DNA from: Chloroflexota bacterium | Lineage (GTDB): Bacteria; Chloroflexota; UBA11872 | Reading direction: 5' to 3' | DNA length: 24,680 nucleotides | NCBI GenBank assembly: GCA_028875175.1 | Contig: JAPPFO010000030.1 | Location: 1 to 24,680, forward strand | Shown here: piece after piece, positions 7,124 to 14,761 of the stretch | How positions within the stretch are numbered: the stretch's first letter is position 1 | Layout: each line of letters opens with the position of its first letter | The notes under the pieces: model-generated | Database searches by the model: none | What the model saw: only the letters and a program-made list of their open reading frames with translations | What the model was told of the DNA's origin: nothing | Translations under genes and position numbers: made by a program

Positions 7124-8704
7124 CTAGCGCGACACGTCGCCCTTGTCGAGCTGCTCTTGCCAGCGGGCCAGCATGCGGTTGACCTTTTCCCCCGCGTCGA
7201 GCATGGACTGAACCGGATCCGCTTCACCGACAAGCGCTTTGTCCAGAACCGGCCGCCACTCGGCGCGCAGCTCCAGGAAATTGCCGCCCGGCACGTACCA
7301 CTGGTCGTGCCGCACATAGGGCGACGCGGGGTAGGTGAACAGGTGGTGCATTCCTTCGGGCGGTGGCGCCGTGGCTGCCGCGTCGTCCGCCACGGCCTTG
7401 AAGCACGGCATGTGGCCACGGTCGATCCCCACACGGCCTTGCACTTCCGGCCCGGCGAGGAAATGCGCCCAGGCCACGGCCTGCTCTTCCACACCGGTTG
7501 TGGTGGCGGACTGCGCCACCAGATGCGCCTGGTCGTTCAGCACGAAGTTGGCGTGATCGGTCACATTGCCCCAAACCATTGGACCCAGCGACCATCGGAA
7601 CCGGTCCTTGATCCGCGGAATCGCAAACCCGGTGCTGTAGACGCGCCCGCCGATCCAGAAAACCTGGTTGCCGGCCGCGAACGGACTGCCGAACTCGCCC
7701 GCCACGTCGGGCCTTTGTTCGGGAGTGAATGACACGCCATGCCGGTAGATCAGATCGACAATCCACTTCCACCCTTGCGGGCCGTCGCCGAGCGCCGGTC
7801 CCCACACCTGTGCGCCATCGTCGCCCCGGGGGCGCTCAGCTTCGTTGTTGTAGCCAAACGCGGCGGGAAATACGTAGAACTGCTCGCTACGATCCGCGTT
7901 GAGACCGTAGACCCCGGTGTCAGGGTCGGTTACGCGCTTCGCCGCCTCCAAGAGGTCGTCGTAGCGCCAGCCCTCCACCGGCTCATCCACGCCCGCCGCC
8001 TCCAGCGCGTCAATGTTGTAAAGCATCCCGCCGATCACGGTCTGGAACGGCATCCCATGCTGCGGCCCGTGCATCGTGCGATCGTACGGGTATGACTCGT
8101 CCTTGTTATCGGAGTACGAGTCCGGGATGAACCAATAATTTTCCGGATCGTGGTCGTCGCGTTTGTCCAGCAGGTCGTTGATAAGGAGCCACGATTCACC
8201 TTCGATGTGCCGCTGATACGTGCCGCCGTTGAGCAGGTTCACCTCAGACAGCGTCCCTGCGGCGGCCTCGATCGCAATCTTCTCGTAAAAAATGGTGTTC
8301 TGTGGGATGAACTTGATCTTGATGTCGGGCCGCTCAACCGCAAATCGCTCGATTCCCCACTGCATCGCCTTCCCACGGGGACCGGACGTGTGATCAGTGG
8401 CGAATTCGATCTTCACGGTTCGCTGTTCGGGCGGCGCCTCCACCATTACTTGAACTTCGCGGGTGACGACCTTCTCAACAACGGTCTCGACTGGCACCTC
8501 TTCCCTAACGATCTTCTCAACGACTCGCTCGACCGGAACTTCTTTCTCGACGATCCGTTCGACCGGTACTTCCTTCTCAACAACCTTCTCGACGGTCACA
8601 ACCTGCGTTTCACCACAGGCGGCGAGAGCGGCGATTCCGGCTGCGCCGGTGACGCCCATGACAGCACTGCGCAGCATGCGCCTTCGGGAAACTACTGGAT
8701 TCAT
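7124..8704 (-). CDS. Extracellular solute-binding lipoprotein, ABC sugar-uptake type (family 1)
   Basis: This exported binding protein of about 526 residues starts with SRRRMLRS, a good twin-arginine motif, then a hydrophobic stretch and the lipobox LAAC (Cys30 from the chosen start), so it should be a Tat-exported, lipid-anchored protein. A Val/Glu/Lys-rich repeat linker of about 50 residues follows. The body resembles family 1 carbohydrate-binding proteins, with FERF-like IERFAVERPDIKIKF near the start and later GMPFQTVIGGMLYN and FAAGNQVFWIGG. I chose the ATG at 8704: GGGAGG is 6-7 bases upstream, whereas an in-frame ATG at 8719 abuts its own purine-rich run. The Gfo/Idh gene lies downstream. 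No permease or ATPase gene is in the window, so the rest of the transporter must be elsewhere or lost. The ligand is unknown. Confidence 0.88.
   Translation of the reverse strand: MNPVVSRRRMLRSAVMGVTGAAGIAALAACGETQVVTVEKVVEKEVPVERIVEKEVPVERVVEKIVREEVPVETVVEKVVTREVQVMVEAPPEQRTVKIEFATDHTSGPRGKAMQWGIERFAVERPDIKIKFIPQNTIFYEKIAIEAAAGTLSEVNLLNGGTYQRHIEGESWLLINDLLDKRDDHDPENYWFIPDSYSDNKDESYPYDRTMHGPQHGMPFQTVIGGMLYNIDALEAAGVDEPVEGWRYDDLLEAAKRVTDPDTGVYGLNADRSEQFYVFPAAFGYNNEAERPRGDDGAQVWGPALGDGPQGWKWIVDLIYRHGVSFTPEQRPDVAGEFGSPFAAGNQVFWIGGRVYSTGFAIPRIKDRFRWSLGPMVWGNVTDHANFVLNDQAHLVAQSATTTGVEEQAVAWAHFLAGPEVQGRVGIDRGHMPCFKAVADDAAATAPPPEGMHHLFTYPASPYVRHDQWYVPGGNFLELRAEWRPVLDKALVGEADPVQSMLDAGEKVNRMLARWQEQLDKGDVSR
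8444..8593 (-). repeat. In-gene repeat coding a Val-Glu-Lys/Val-Pro-Val-Glu linker
   Basis: The DNA repeats with a period of roughly 33 bases and codes for variants of VEKEVPVERIV (VEKVVEKEVPVE, VEKEVPVERVV, VREEVPVETVV). The linker sits between the lipid-anchored Cys and the ligand-binding domain, so it is probably an extended spacer lifting the domain off the membrane. Such spacers are a hallmark of Chloroflexota binding proteins. Repeat number could vary by slippage. Confidence 0.8.
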
Positions 8705-8825
8705 CATCAGCCTCCCCATCCTCCTCCGAAGAGGCTTGGCGATGTCCGATCCCAGCTCTCGCGCCCCCGAATGCGGCCGCTCAAGAGCATCGTGGTGGGC
8801 GTCACCCCGCCTCTCAAATGCCGAA

Positions 8826-8854
8826 TTACCCTATCACAGGATATTTGGCAACCG
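8826..8854 (-). promoter_or_regulatory. Possible promoter of the binding-protein/Gfo-Idh operon
   Basis: In an AT-rich island within GC-rich DNA, the minus strand reads TTGCCA, 17 bases, then TAATTC, about 120 bases upstream of the binding-protein start. The first box fits a -35 well; the second is a poor -10. A TGTGA half-site lies in the spacer. This is a weak suggestion based on composition and spacing only. Confidence 0.25.
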
Positions 8855-8876
8855 GCCTTTTGCACGCGAGCCGCAG

Positions 8877-9017
8877 CGTCTGGCGTGTCAGCGGCCGGCC
8901 ACACCGCAGCCGTTCGTTCCCGGGCTCCAGAGCGGTCCCTTCAGGCACCGCTTCGAGCACATGCCGCCGGACTTCGAGGTGGACGACTTGATCGCGAACT
9001 GGAAGCGGACCGCATAG
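8877..9017 (+). pseudogene. Possible C-terminal remnant of an unidentified gene
   Basis: A plus-strand frame ending at 9017 codes for RLACQRPATPQ and later HRFEHMPPDFEVDDLIANW. The last 26 codons have almost uniformly G/C third positions, as real genes here do, and the residues read like a natural protein C-terminus. Upstream the frame runs into the antisense of the binding-protein signal region, so no complete gene exists. The family is not recognised; a phytanoyl-CoA-dioxygenase-like tail was considered but cannot be shown. Confidence 0.3.
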
Positions 9018-9206
9018 CCGACGCCGAGCCGTCCCCACAGCGCCTGGAGTTCCGTATGTCGCCAGTTACCCAGACGGCGCGAAGCGTATACCTAGAGCTT
9101 CCCAGGACAGTCGCTGCCAGGTGAGTGGTGTGTGCAAGCGCTGTGGCAGGCCTCCCTGTGACCAAACTGCCAGCAGACCCAGGCTCCCAAACCTGTACAC
9201 CGTGCG

Positions 9207-9282
9207 TGGAGCCCACATCCGGATTTGAACCGGAGACCTCGTTCTTACCAAGAACGTGCTCTACCGACTGAGCTATGTGGGC
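9207..9282 (-). tRNA. trnT: tRNA-Thr (anticodon GGT)
   Basis: The minus strand folds into a complete cloverleaf. The 7-bp acceptor GCCCACA pairs with TGTGGGC. There is a D-arm with GCTC/GAGC, an anticodon stem CGTTC/GAACG closing the loop TTGGTAA (anticodon GGT, Thr codons ACC/ACT), and a T-arm TCCGG-TTCAAAT-CCGGA. The discriminator is T and the terminal CCA is encoded. The T discriminator is normal for threonine tRNAs. The two-base linkers and variable loop have normal lengths, so it should be functional. Confidence 0.97.
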
Positions 9283-9383
9283 CTGTGCGAGCCGCCTCGC
9301 AACCGACCAGCGTCCGTCAACGGATGATCGTACCCTGTTCGCCGCCCCACGGTGGGCCGGGGCACGACGTCCCGGCGACGGCG

Positions 9384-9854
9384 CTAAGCGCTGGCGTCGA
9401 GCAGCGCCACGATTTCGTCGGCATGATCGTTCGGGTCGACGGCCGGCCACACATGTTCCACCTCACCATCCGGTCCGATGAGATAGGACACCCGATCGGC
9501 GCACGTGATGCTGCGGCCTCTCACCTGCTTCTCCACCCAGGCGCCGTAGGCCTCGATCACGCCGTGGCCTGGATCTGCCAGGAGCGGGAAGTTGAGCTCA
9601 TACTTCGCCGTGAAGCGCTGATGCGAGTCCACATCGTCGTCGTTAATGCCATAGACGCTCACGCCACGCGCCGTAAATTCGGCCAGGTTGTCACGGAATC
9701 CGCACGCCTCGATCGTGCAGCCTGGCGTGTCGTCGCGCGGATAGAAGTAGAGCAGGACGCGCTGGCCGCGCAGCCCTGACAGTGTGACTTCGGATCCGTC
9801 GGTGGCGCTGAGGCTGAAATCTGGGGCCGTGTCTCCGGGAGCAAGCAGCGACAT
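9384..9854 (-). CDS. bcp: Thioredoxin-dependent peroxiredoxin, Bcp/PrxQ type
   Basis: The product is a 156-residue cytoplasmic peroxiredoxin that reduces hydrogen peroxide and alkyl hydroperoxides using thioredoxin. The active-site segment TPGCTIEACGFRD holds the peroxidatic Cys46 and a resolving Cys51 five residues later, the spacing of the Bcp/PrxQ atypical two-Cys subgroup. APDFSL near the N-terminus and YFYPRDDTPGCT are further signatures. The ATG at 9854 is preferred over an upstream ATG at 9893 because the protein then starts directly before the conserved domain and AGGTG lies about 6 bases upstream. The gene is divergent from the SDR gene, with about 180 bases between the starts; no clear promoter boxes could be read there. 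Length is normal for the family. Confidence 0.95.
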   Translation of the reverse strand: MSLLAPGDTAPDFSLSATDGSEVTLSGLRGQRVLLYFYPRDDTPGCTIEACGFRDNLAEFTARGVSVYGINDDDVDSHQRFTAKYELNFPLLADPGHGVIEAYGAWVEKQVRGRSITCADRVSYLIGPDGEVEHVWPAVDPNDHADEIVALLDASA

Positions 9855-10034
9855 GCGAGGCACCTGCAGGGGGCGGTAGGACCTTGGGCTCATTGTGCTG
9901 AAGGTTCAGGCGCGTTGCGAGTCGTGTGCGCGCTCAACCACCGGCGGTGTCGGCCAGACGGGCAACGGGATACGCTCGTACGATCCGCGCTCACGGCTGA
10001 TATCGTCTGCAGGACATCCGCCCGGGAGACGCCA

Positions 10035-10811
10035 ATGTCCAGTGAAGCGACGGCAAGCCCGTTTGACCTGACCAACCGCGTTGCCCTCGTGACCGGCGCC
10101 GGGCGGGGCATCGGGCGCGCGATTGCCCTGGGACTTTCTGCGGCCGGCGCCGATGTGGCCGTATCGGCGCGGTCCGCCGATCAGCTGGGCGAGGTGTGCG
10201 ACGAGGTGCGCGCGTCGGGACGCCGGGCACTTGCTCTACCAGCCAATCTGGCCGAGCTTGACGAAGTTGCCCGCGTATTCAGCGCGGTTGAAGCCGAATT
10301 CGGCAAGCTGGACATTCTGTTCAATAACGCAGGGACCGGCTTTCGCAAGCCGCTGCTGGAGATTACGCCGGCCGATTGGGACCACGTGGCCGACTTGAAC
10401 CTGCGTAGCCTCTTCTTTGCCTGCCAGCACGGGATCCGCCTCATGGAGCCACGCGGCTACGGTCGCATCATCAACACGGCCTCGCTCACCTCGTTCCTGG
10501 GCTTTGCCCAGGTTTCCGTGTACGGCGCCACGAAAGGCGGCGTGGCGCAGCTCACCAAGGCGCTGGCCGTAGAGTTCGCACAGAGCGGAATCACCATCAA
10601 CGCTATCGCCCCCGGCTACGTGTTTACTGAACTCACCCGCCCGCGCTTTGAGGACCCGGTCACGCGCAACTGGCTTATGAGCCGCATTCCCCAGGGCCGG
10701 CACGGCGAGCCCATCGACATGGCAGGCACCGCCGTATTCCTCGCCTCCGAGGCCTTTGCGTACCTCACGGGTGTCGTAATCCCGGTGGACGGCGGTTGGC
10801 TCGCGGCATGA
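10035..10811 (+). CDS. SDR-family NAD(P)-dependent oxidoreductase
   Basis: This 258-residue classical short-chain dehydrogenase/reductase has every signature in place: cofactor-binding TGAGRGIG (20-27), NNAG (97-100), and the catalytic tetrad Asn122, Ser150, Tyr163 and Lys167 (YGATK). The C-terminal GGW after PVDG is usual. The overall pattern resembles gluconate 5-dehydrogenase or 3-oxoacyl-ACP reductase-like members, but the substrate cannot be told from sequence. The ATG at 10035 is preceded by GGGAGA at a suitable distance; an in-frame upstream start at 9915 has no such site. The 3' neighbour begins 7 bases later but has clearly lower GC, so shared transcription is possible while shared history is not implied. 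Confidence 0.93.
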   Translation: MSSEATASPFDLTNRVALVTGAGRGIGRAIALGLSAAGADVAVSARSADQLGEVCDEVRASGRRALALPANLAELDEVARVFSAVEAEFGKLDILFNNAGTGFRKPLLEITPADWDHVADLNLRSLFFACQHGIRLMEPRGYGRIINTASLTSFLGFAQVSVYGATKGGVAQLTKALAVEFAQSGITINAIAPGYVFTELTRPRFEDPVTRNWLMSRIPQGRHGEPIDMAGTAVFLASEAFAYLTGVVIPVDGGWLAA

Positions 10812-10818
10812 AACCTAC

Positions 10819-12222
10819 ATGCGTCCGCCCTCGCAACGCGGCTGGTCCATAGAAACGTCCACGCCGACCGCCGGCGACACTCGAATGCCCCGCGGCGCAG
10901 CCTCCAATTCGCGCCAGCCTGTCGACATCAGCGCAGCCACGCAGCGACGCTTCGTTGTTGCCATCATCGTGTTCGCCACATTGCACGCTCTGCTCTGGTC
11001 CTTCGTGCGTCACCCGGCGAGCGGCGGGCCTGACGAAGGGCCCTACTTCGCCATCGTTAGCACCATGGCTGCCCATGGCGCCATTCCTGAGTTCACGGGA
11101 TACTCACCGAGTGAGTTCGCTGGCGGCCCTGTCCGCGCCCAGGTTGCGCGCGAGATCACACCCAATTTTTTGGCTATTCCAATTGCCTTCGTCATCGGAT
11201 CAATAGGTTCTAGCGACCCTGATCTCAACATTCACATCGCACGTGTATTCATGGTTCTTCTTTATCCAATCACCCTTTGGCTCTCCTTCCTCACTCTCCG
11301 TCGGCTCTTTTCCGACGCTCGCATCGCCCCCGTCTGGGGTGTCGCGGTCATGGCGGCAGTGCCAATGTTCACGCTCGTTCACACGTACTATACGAACGAT
11401 GCGCCAGCCATCGCCGCCAGTGCATTCGCTACATATGCGCTCGTTAGGGCTTCGCAATCAGGATTCGATCGCAAAGACACATACATTCTGGGAATATCGC
11501 TTGGCCTGGTAGCGCTTCATAAGTACACCGGCTTTCTCGTCTTTCCGGCAACAGCCGCCGTTGTCATCTGGCAGTTTTCGAGGCGACCATGGCGCGTTAT
11601 CAGGATCGGTCTAACACTAATATTCATCACTGGAGCAATATCGGCCTGGTGGTACCTCAGAAACTTCTTCGTCTACGGCGACCCGATTGGCGTAGCTGTC
11701 ACGCAAGCCGCAGTCGACGCCAGCGGGGGCGCTCCTATTCCTCCGCGTGCTCAGGGCCTGAGTCCAGTCGCGTTTGTCCAAGAAACCAACTGGATCGGTG
11801 AGAACTTCGCTACATATTGGGCCGGCTATGGGCTCAATAAGCTCAAGTTACCAGGATTTGCCTACCTGGCCTTCAGTTCCATCATCGTCAGTGCCGCCAT
11901 CGGAGGTGTGATTCGCCTCGTCACAGCGATCCGCCGACGGCAGACCGGCACCGACATACATCTCTACGTCATCCTCGCGGCGATGCACTTCGGTTTGTGG
12001 CTACTCAGCTTTTGGAGCAGCTACACCGTTGATGTCGCACTAAGCGGCCGCTATGTGTTCCCCACATTTCTGGCCTTTGTCGCCATTCTGGTATTCAGCC
12101 TTCAGAGTTATGTTGCATGGCGAGGACGCGTAGCCGCTGGCGTATTGCTAACAATTCCAATTATGCTTGCAGCAAGCGGTGCTTATTTCTTTCACACGAT
12201 ATTACCTGACGTCAACGTATAA
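10819..12222 (+). CDS. Polytopic membrane glycosyltransferase-like protein (GT-C/GT39-like)
   Basis: The product is about 467 residues with roughly ten hydrophobic segments after a polar N-terminus of some 40 residues. The first outside loop carries GGPDEGPYF, an acidic Asp-Glu pair at the position where GT-C enzymes (PMT/ArnT/DUF2142-like) bind metal and lipid-linked donor. LHKYTGFLVFP and WWYLRNFFVYGDPIG are also typical of GT39-like bacterial proteins. It probably transfers a sugar from a polyprenyl-phosphate donor on the outer face of the membrane. The start is uncertain: the ATG at 10819 lacks a Shine-Dalgarno, and an ATG at 10885 is an alternative. GC content falls visibly from this gene onward. 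The next gene follows after 12 bases and is probably co-transcribed. Confidence 0.7.
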   Translation: MRPPSQRGWSIETSTPTAGDTRMPRGAASNSRQPVDISAATQRRFVVAIIVFATLHALLWSFVRHPASGGPDEGPYFAIVSTMAAHGAIPEFTGYSPSEFAGGPVRAQVAREITPNFLAIPIAFVIGSIGSSDPDLNIHIARVFMVLLYPITLWLSFLTLRRLFSDARIAPVWGVAVMAAVPMFTLVHTYYTNDAPAIAASAFATYALVRASQSGFDRKDTYILGISLGLVALHKYTGFLVFPATAAVVIWQFSRRPWRVIRIGLTLIFITGAISAWWYLRNFFVYGDPIGVAVTQAAVDASGGAPIPPRAQGLSPVAFVQETNWIGENFATYWAGYGLNKLKLPGFAYLAFSSIIVSAAIGGVIRLVTAIRRRQTGTDIHLYVILAAMHFGLWLLSFWSSYTVDVALSGRYVFPTFLAFVAILVFSLQSYVAWRGRVAAGVLLTIPIMLAASGAYFFHTILPDVNV

Positions 12223-12234
12223 GGATCATATGGC

Positions 12235-13071
12235 GTGACAACCAACAGCCGAGACCGTCTTTGGTCTGTGGCCAGACTGCTCGCCGGGGCTATTGCTATA
12301 GCCTGGATGGTAATGCTCATAGTGCAGCCTGTCCATGTATTGGTCTTTGAGCTGCCGCACAAATACATACCAAAGTACACTCAGGCCTCGAGCGGAGTAA
12401 AGGGGCAAACCATGCTTGCGCCAACCCAGAAACTGTCCCGTATTGATGTATGGGGTAGAACTCAGATCGAGCCAGGCAATCGCGTCCTAGTCACCTTCCA
12501 GTTAAGACGCGGAATAGAGCCTCGGTACGAGATCGCCTCCGGAACTGTGATCTTCAATCGATCGTACTCGGAGTGGCAAGCTCGACTGACATTCGATCCC
12601 GATATAGCGTCTGTGCACGAGGAGCTTTATATTCGTCTTGAGTCCGTTCTAGGATCCGACTCTGCGCACCTTCACTACGCATACTTCGACCAGGATATTT
12701 ACCCTGATGGAGACCTGCTCGAACTCGATCAGGTGGAAGTTCAGGGTCAAGATCTTCGCTTCAAGCTGTACCGCGATCCGACGCTGCCAAAACCGCTGGC
12801 CTGGGCAGAGGCCGTCGTGTCGCCTGCCATCGCGGCGGCGTCGAAGTCCGGCGGTCCACCGGCATGGGTCATTATGACCGTCATGGCAATTACTGGCGGG
12901 CTAGGAGCGGCGCTAATCATCGCCGCCAGCGTAGTGGCAGCGCAGGTGTTCTCAAAGACGCATCGAGTTCAGACGATGTTGGCGACCGCGCTGGTTCTTA
13001 CAGCGATAGCCGCGGCGATCTTTGCCGGAGCCGAGGCTCCGATCGGGAAGCTCTGGGTGCCGCTCAGCTAG
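12235..13071 (+). CDS. Unknown membrane protein with an extracytoplasmic domain
   Basis: I do not recognise a family for this 278-residue protein. It has one N-terminal membrane segment (about residues 13-38), a polar domain of about 165 residues rich in predicted beta strands (VLVTFQLRRG, TVIFNRSYSEWQARLTF, LHYAYFDQDIY), then two C-terminal membrane segments (about 210-235 and 245-265). The soluble part most likely lies outside the cytoplasm and could bind glycan or partner the upstream GT-C-like protein. The GTG start is chosen because AAGGA lies about 9 bases before it; an ATG just upstream runs into a stop after two codons. GC and codon use match the upstream gene and differ from the rest of the window. 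It converges with the GT2 gene, with 15 bases between stops. Confidence 0.65.
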   Translation: MTTNSRDRLWSVARLLAGAIAIAWMVMLIVQPVHVLVFELPHKYIPKYTQASSGVKGQTMLAPTQKLSRIDVWGRTQIEPGNRVLVTFQLRRGIEPRYEIASGTVIFNRSYSEWQARLTFDPDIASVHEELYIRLESVLGSDSAHLHYAYFDQDIYPDGDLLELDQVEVQGQDLRFKLYRDPTLPKPLAWAEAVVSPAIAAASKSGGPPAWVIMTVMAITGGLGAALIIAASVVAAQVFSKTHRVQTMLATALVLTAIAAAIFAGAEAPIGKLWVPLS

Positions 13072-13100
13072 GCGAGACTGTGATGGCTAGGCGTCTCGCC
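13071..13100. terminator. Possible bidirectional hairpin between convergent genes
   Basis: GGCGAGAC at 13071-13078 pairs perfectly with GTCTCGCC at 13093-13100 around a 14-base loop. The stem spans the junction of two convergent genes and overlaps both ends. There is no T-run on either strand, so intrinsic termination is only a possibility. Confidence 0.4.
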
Positions 13101-13974
13101 GATCGCGTAACGCTTCGGCCAAGAGACCAACGCTAAACACCTGGACCCCTAGCAGAAAAGTTGCCGCGGCTATCAGGCCAATCGCGACGCCCCCTACAAC
13201 AACCCACACAACAAGTGCGATCAAGGCTAGTAGCCAGATGGCCGTGGTGATGACCGAAAACAGCTTGATTGGGTTGTGGCGGACCATTGCCTGCACCAGG
13301 ACTTGCGCAATCCGCAGCGTGTCACGGACAAACCTGACCTTCGACACGCCGACGCGAGCACCATAGTCCACGCGTACGAAGGCGACGGCCCGTGCGTCGC
13401 TGATCATGGCTAGCGTTAAGCCAGTCGTGAAACTGAATCCAGGACTCAGGATGCCGAAATAGCGCAGACAGTCCGCTTTGCGAAACACCCGAAATCCAGA
13501 GTTCACATCGGGAATCCTTCGACCGACCACGAAGCTCGCAAACACGCGCAGCCCGACGCGAGCGAGGGCCCGCAGTCCCCGACCTCGGAAGTGCCGGCCG
13601 GTACGAGCGGCCACCACCATGTCAAAGTGCTCAGCCAGTTCGACTAATTCTGCGACGGCAGAGGGCGGATATGTGCCATCGGCATCACAGATCATCACGT
13701 AGGGATACTTGGCGGGAAGAATGCCCCGACGCAGCGCCAGCCCATATCCGAGATTCTGTGGCGACTGAATCACGTGTGCATCGCAGACTCGTGCCTCCTG
13801 CGCGGTCGCATCGGAGGAGCCGTCATCCACCACCAGGATTTCATAAGGAACCCGTGTGGCTTCGAGCGCTGCCCTAAGAGCCCGAACCACGCTTCCAACG
13901 GCAGCTTCCTCGTTGTAGGCCGGAAGCACCACAGAAATGCCCTCAATCACGGTAGTTGATCCTCGTTGATCCAT
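13087..13974 (-). CDS. GT2 family glycosyltransferase, polyprenyl-phosphate sugar synthase-like
   Basis: This product of about 295 residues has a GT-A domain: VVLPAYNEE (15-23), VVDDGSSD (48-55), the metal-binding CDADG (96-100) and NSGFRVFRK (158-166). Two hydrophobic C-terminal segments follow. The layout matches dolichyl/polyprenyl-phosphate mannosyl- or glucosyltransferases, which load a sugar onto a lipid carrier at the inner face of the membrane. That would supply the donor used by GT-C proteins such as the neighbour at 10.8 kb. The ATG at 13974 is preferred; the frame extends to a TTG at 14028 inside the methyltransferase gene. It is the last gene of the asparagine synthase-methyltransferase-GT2 series, 13 bases after the methyltransferase stop. 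Confidence 0.85.
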   Translation of the reverse strand: MDQRGSTTVIEGISVVLPAYNEEAAVGSVVRALRAALEATRVPYEILVVDDGSSDATAQEARVCDAHVIQSPQNLGYGLALRRGILPAKYPYVMICDADGTYPPSAVAELVELAEHFDMVVAARTGRHFRGRGLRALARVGLRVFASFVVGRRIPDVNSGFRVFRKADCLRYFGILSPGFSFTTGLTLAMISDARAVAFVRVDYGARVGVSKVRFVRDTLRIAQVLVQAMVRHNPIKLFSVITTAIWLLALIALVVWVVVGGVAIGLIAAATFLLGVQVFSVGLLAEALRDRRDA

Positions 13975-13987
13975 GGATGGCGCATGG

Positions 13988-14761
13988 CTATCGCTCAGCT
14001 TTACCGATGACAACCAATGACTGACCAAACGGAGGTGATATCACTGACTCAAGGACTCGCAACACCGGCACACCGATGCGGTCGAATAGGCGAGCTTGAG
14101 CGTTCACCGATCCGGCATTCAGATCGTCATTCCGCAAGATCGACCCGTTGACATACCAAGCGATCGCTCCGACAACGTTTACGTATTGGGCACGTCGGAT
14201 CGAAAAGCCCGCGCGCTTGACTAGCGACGTCAATCCAGCTCGCGAGTATCGCCGATGGTGACCTGCCGCCCTGTCCATCGATCCGAAGAGCCGTGCGTGC
14301 GCAGGAACGATGAGAAGCAAGTGTCCAAGCCGCGGCTTGAGAATCGCGTGCATGTTAGCGACCGCCGCCGAATCGTCTTCGATATGTTCGAGAACGTTCG
14401 AACTCAGAATCGTGTCGAATCCCCGCTTTGCCAGATCCGCAACAGCCGCCGAGTCGGCAATGTCGGCGATGACCGTCTCCAGACGTGCGTCCCCGGCGCG
14501 CCTGGCGGCAACGTCGAGCGCTGCCTGCGACTCGTCGAGCGCCGTGACGCTAGCCCGACCGACGAGAAACTGAGTCAGGTTGCCGCTGCCGGCGCCGACT
14601 TCGAGCACGTTCATTCCGACAAAGTCTTCCACCTGGCTGAGCATCCACGCGTGGTATCTGGAGGCCTGCATCAGCGATCGAGTCATCGTGTCCAAACCGG
14701 ATGGCGCAGTGGAACCATTGTGATTGCCTTGAGGCTTCGCTCCGCCGAAAGAGACGTTCAC
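13988..14761 (-). CDS. Class I SAM-dependent methyltransferase
   Basis: The product is about 257 residues. SAM-binding motif I is VLEVGAGSG (52-60), the acidic LDES comes at the end of strand 2, and LSSNVLEHIED follows, as in methyltransferase type 11/12 proteins found in glycan clusters. I start it at the GTG at 14761 because this overlaps the asparagine synthase stop as GTGA, a classical coupled start; the frame is open further upstream to 14812. The C-terminal region (IAWYVNGSILRNDD) resembles methyltransferases paired with GT2 enzymes in lipid-sugar pathways. The acceptor may be a sugar or sugar-lipid, but this is inferred from position only. Confidence 0.82.
   Translation of the reverse strand: MNVSFGGAKPQGNHNGSTAPSGLDTMTRSLMQASRYHAWMLSQVEDFVGMNVLEVGAGSGNLTQFLVGRASVTALDESQAALDVAARRAGDARLETVIADIADSAAVADLAKRGFDTILSSNVLEHIEDDSAAVANMHAILKPRLGHLLLIVPAHARLFGSMDRAAGHHRRYSRAGLTSLVKRAGFSIRRAQYVNVVGAIAWYVNGSILRNDDLNAGSVNAQARLFDRIGVPVLRVLESVISPPFGQSLVVIGKAER

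Larger units (their letters stand above)
8720..9206. other. Intergenic region upstream of the binding-protein operon
   Basis: These 487 bases lie between the binding-protein start and the 3' end of tRNA-Thr(GGT). No intact gene is seen. They include a locally AT-rich patch at 8815-8855, the likely promoter zone for the minus-strand operon, and a short plus-strand stretch (8877-9017) that looks like the C-terminus of a decayed gene. Confidence 0.5.

Noticed and set aside
8444..8593. Tandem repeat considered as a CRISPR or regulatory repeat
   Set aside because: It is in frame, codes for a spacer typical of Chloroflexota binding proteins, and has no unique spacers.
8150..9124. Plus-strand 324-codon frame opposite the binding-protein N-terminus
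   Set aside because: Its repeats (LLNNLLDG and similar) are the antisense of the Val-Glu-Lys linker; not an independent gene.
9315..9320. TTGACG as -35 box for tRNA-Thr(GGT)
   Set aside because: A good hexamer by itself, but no acceptable -10 lies 16-18 bases downstream.
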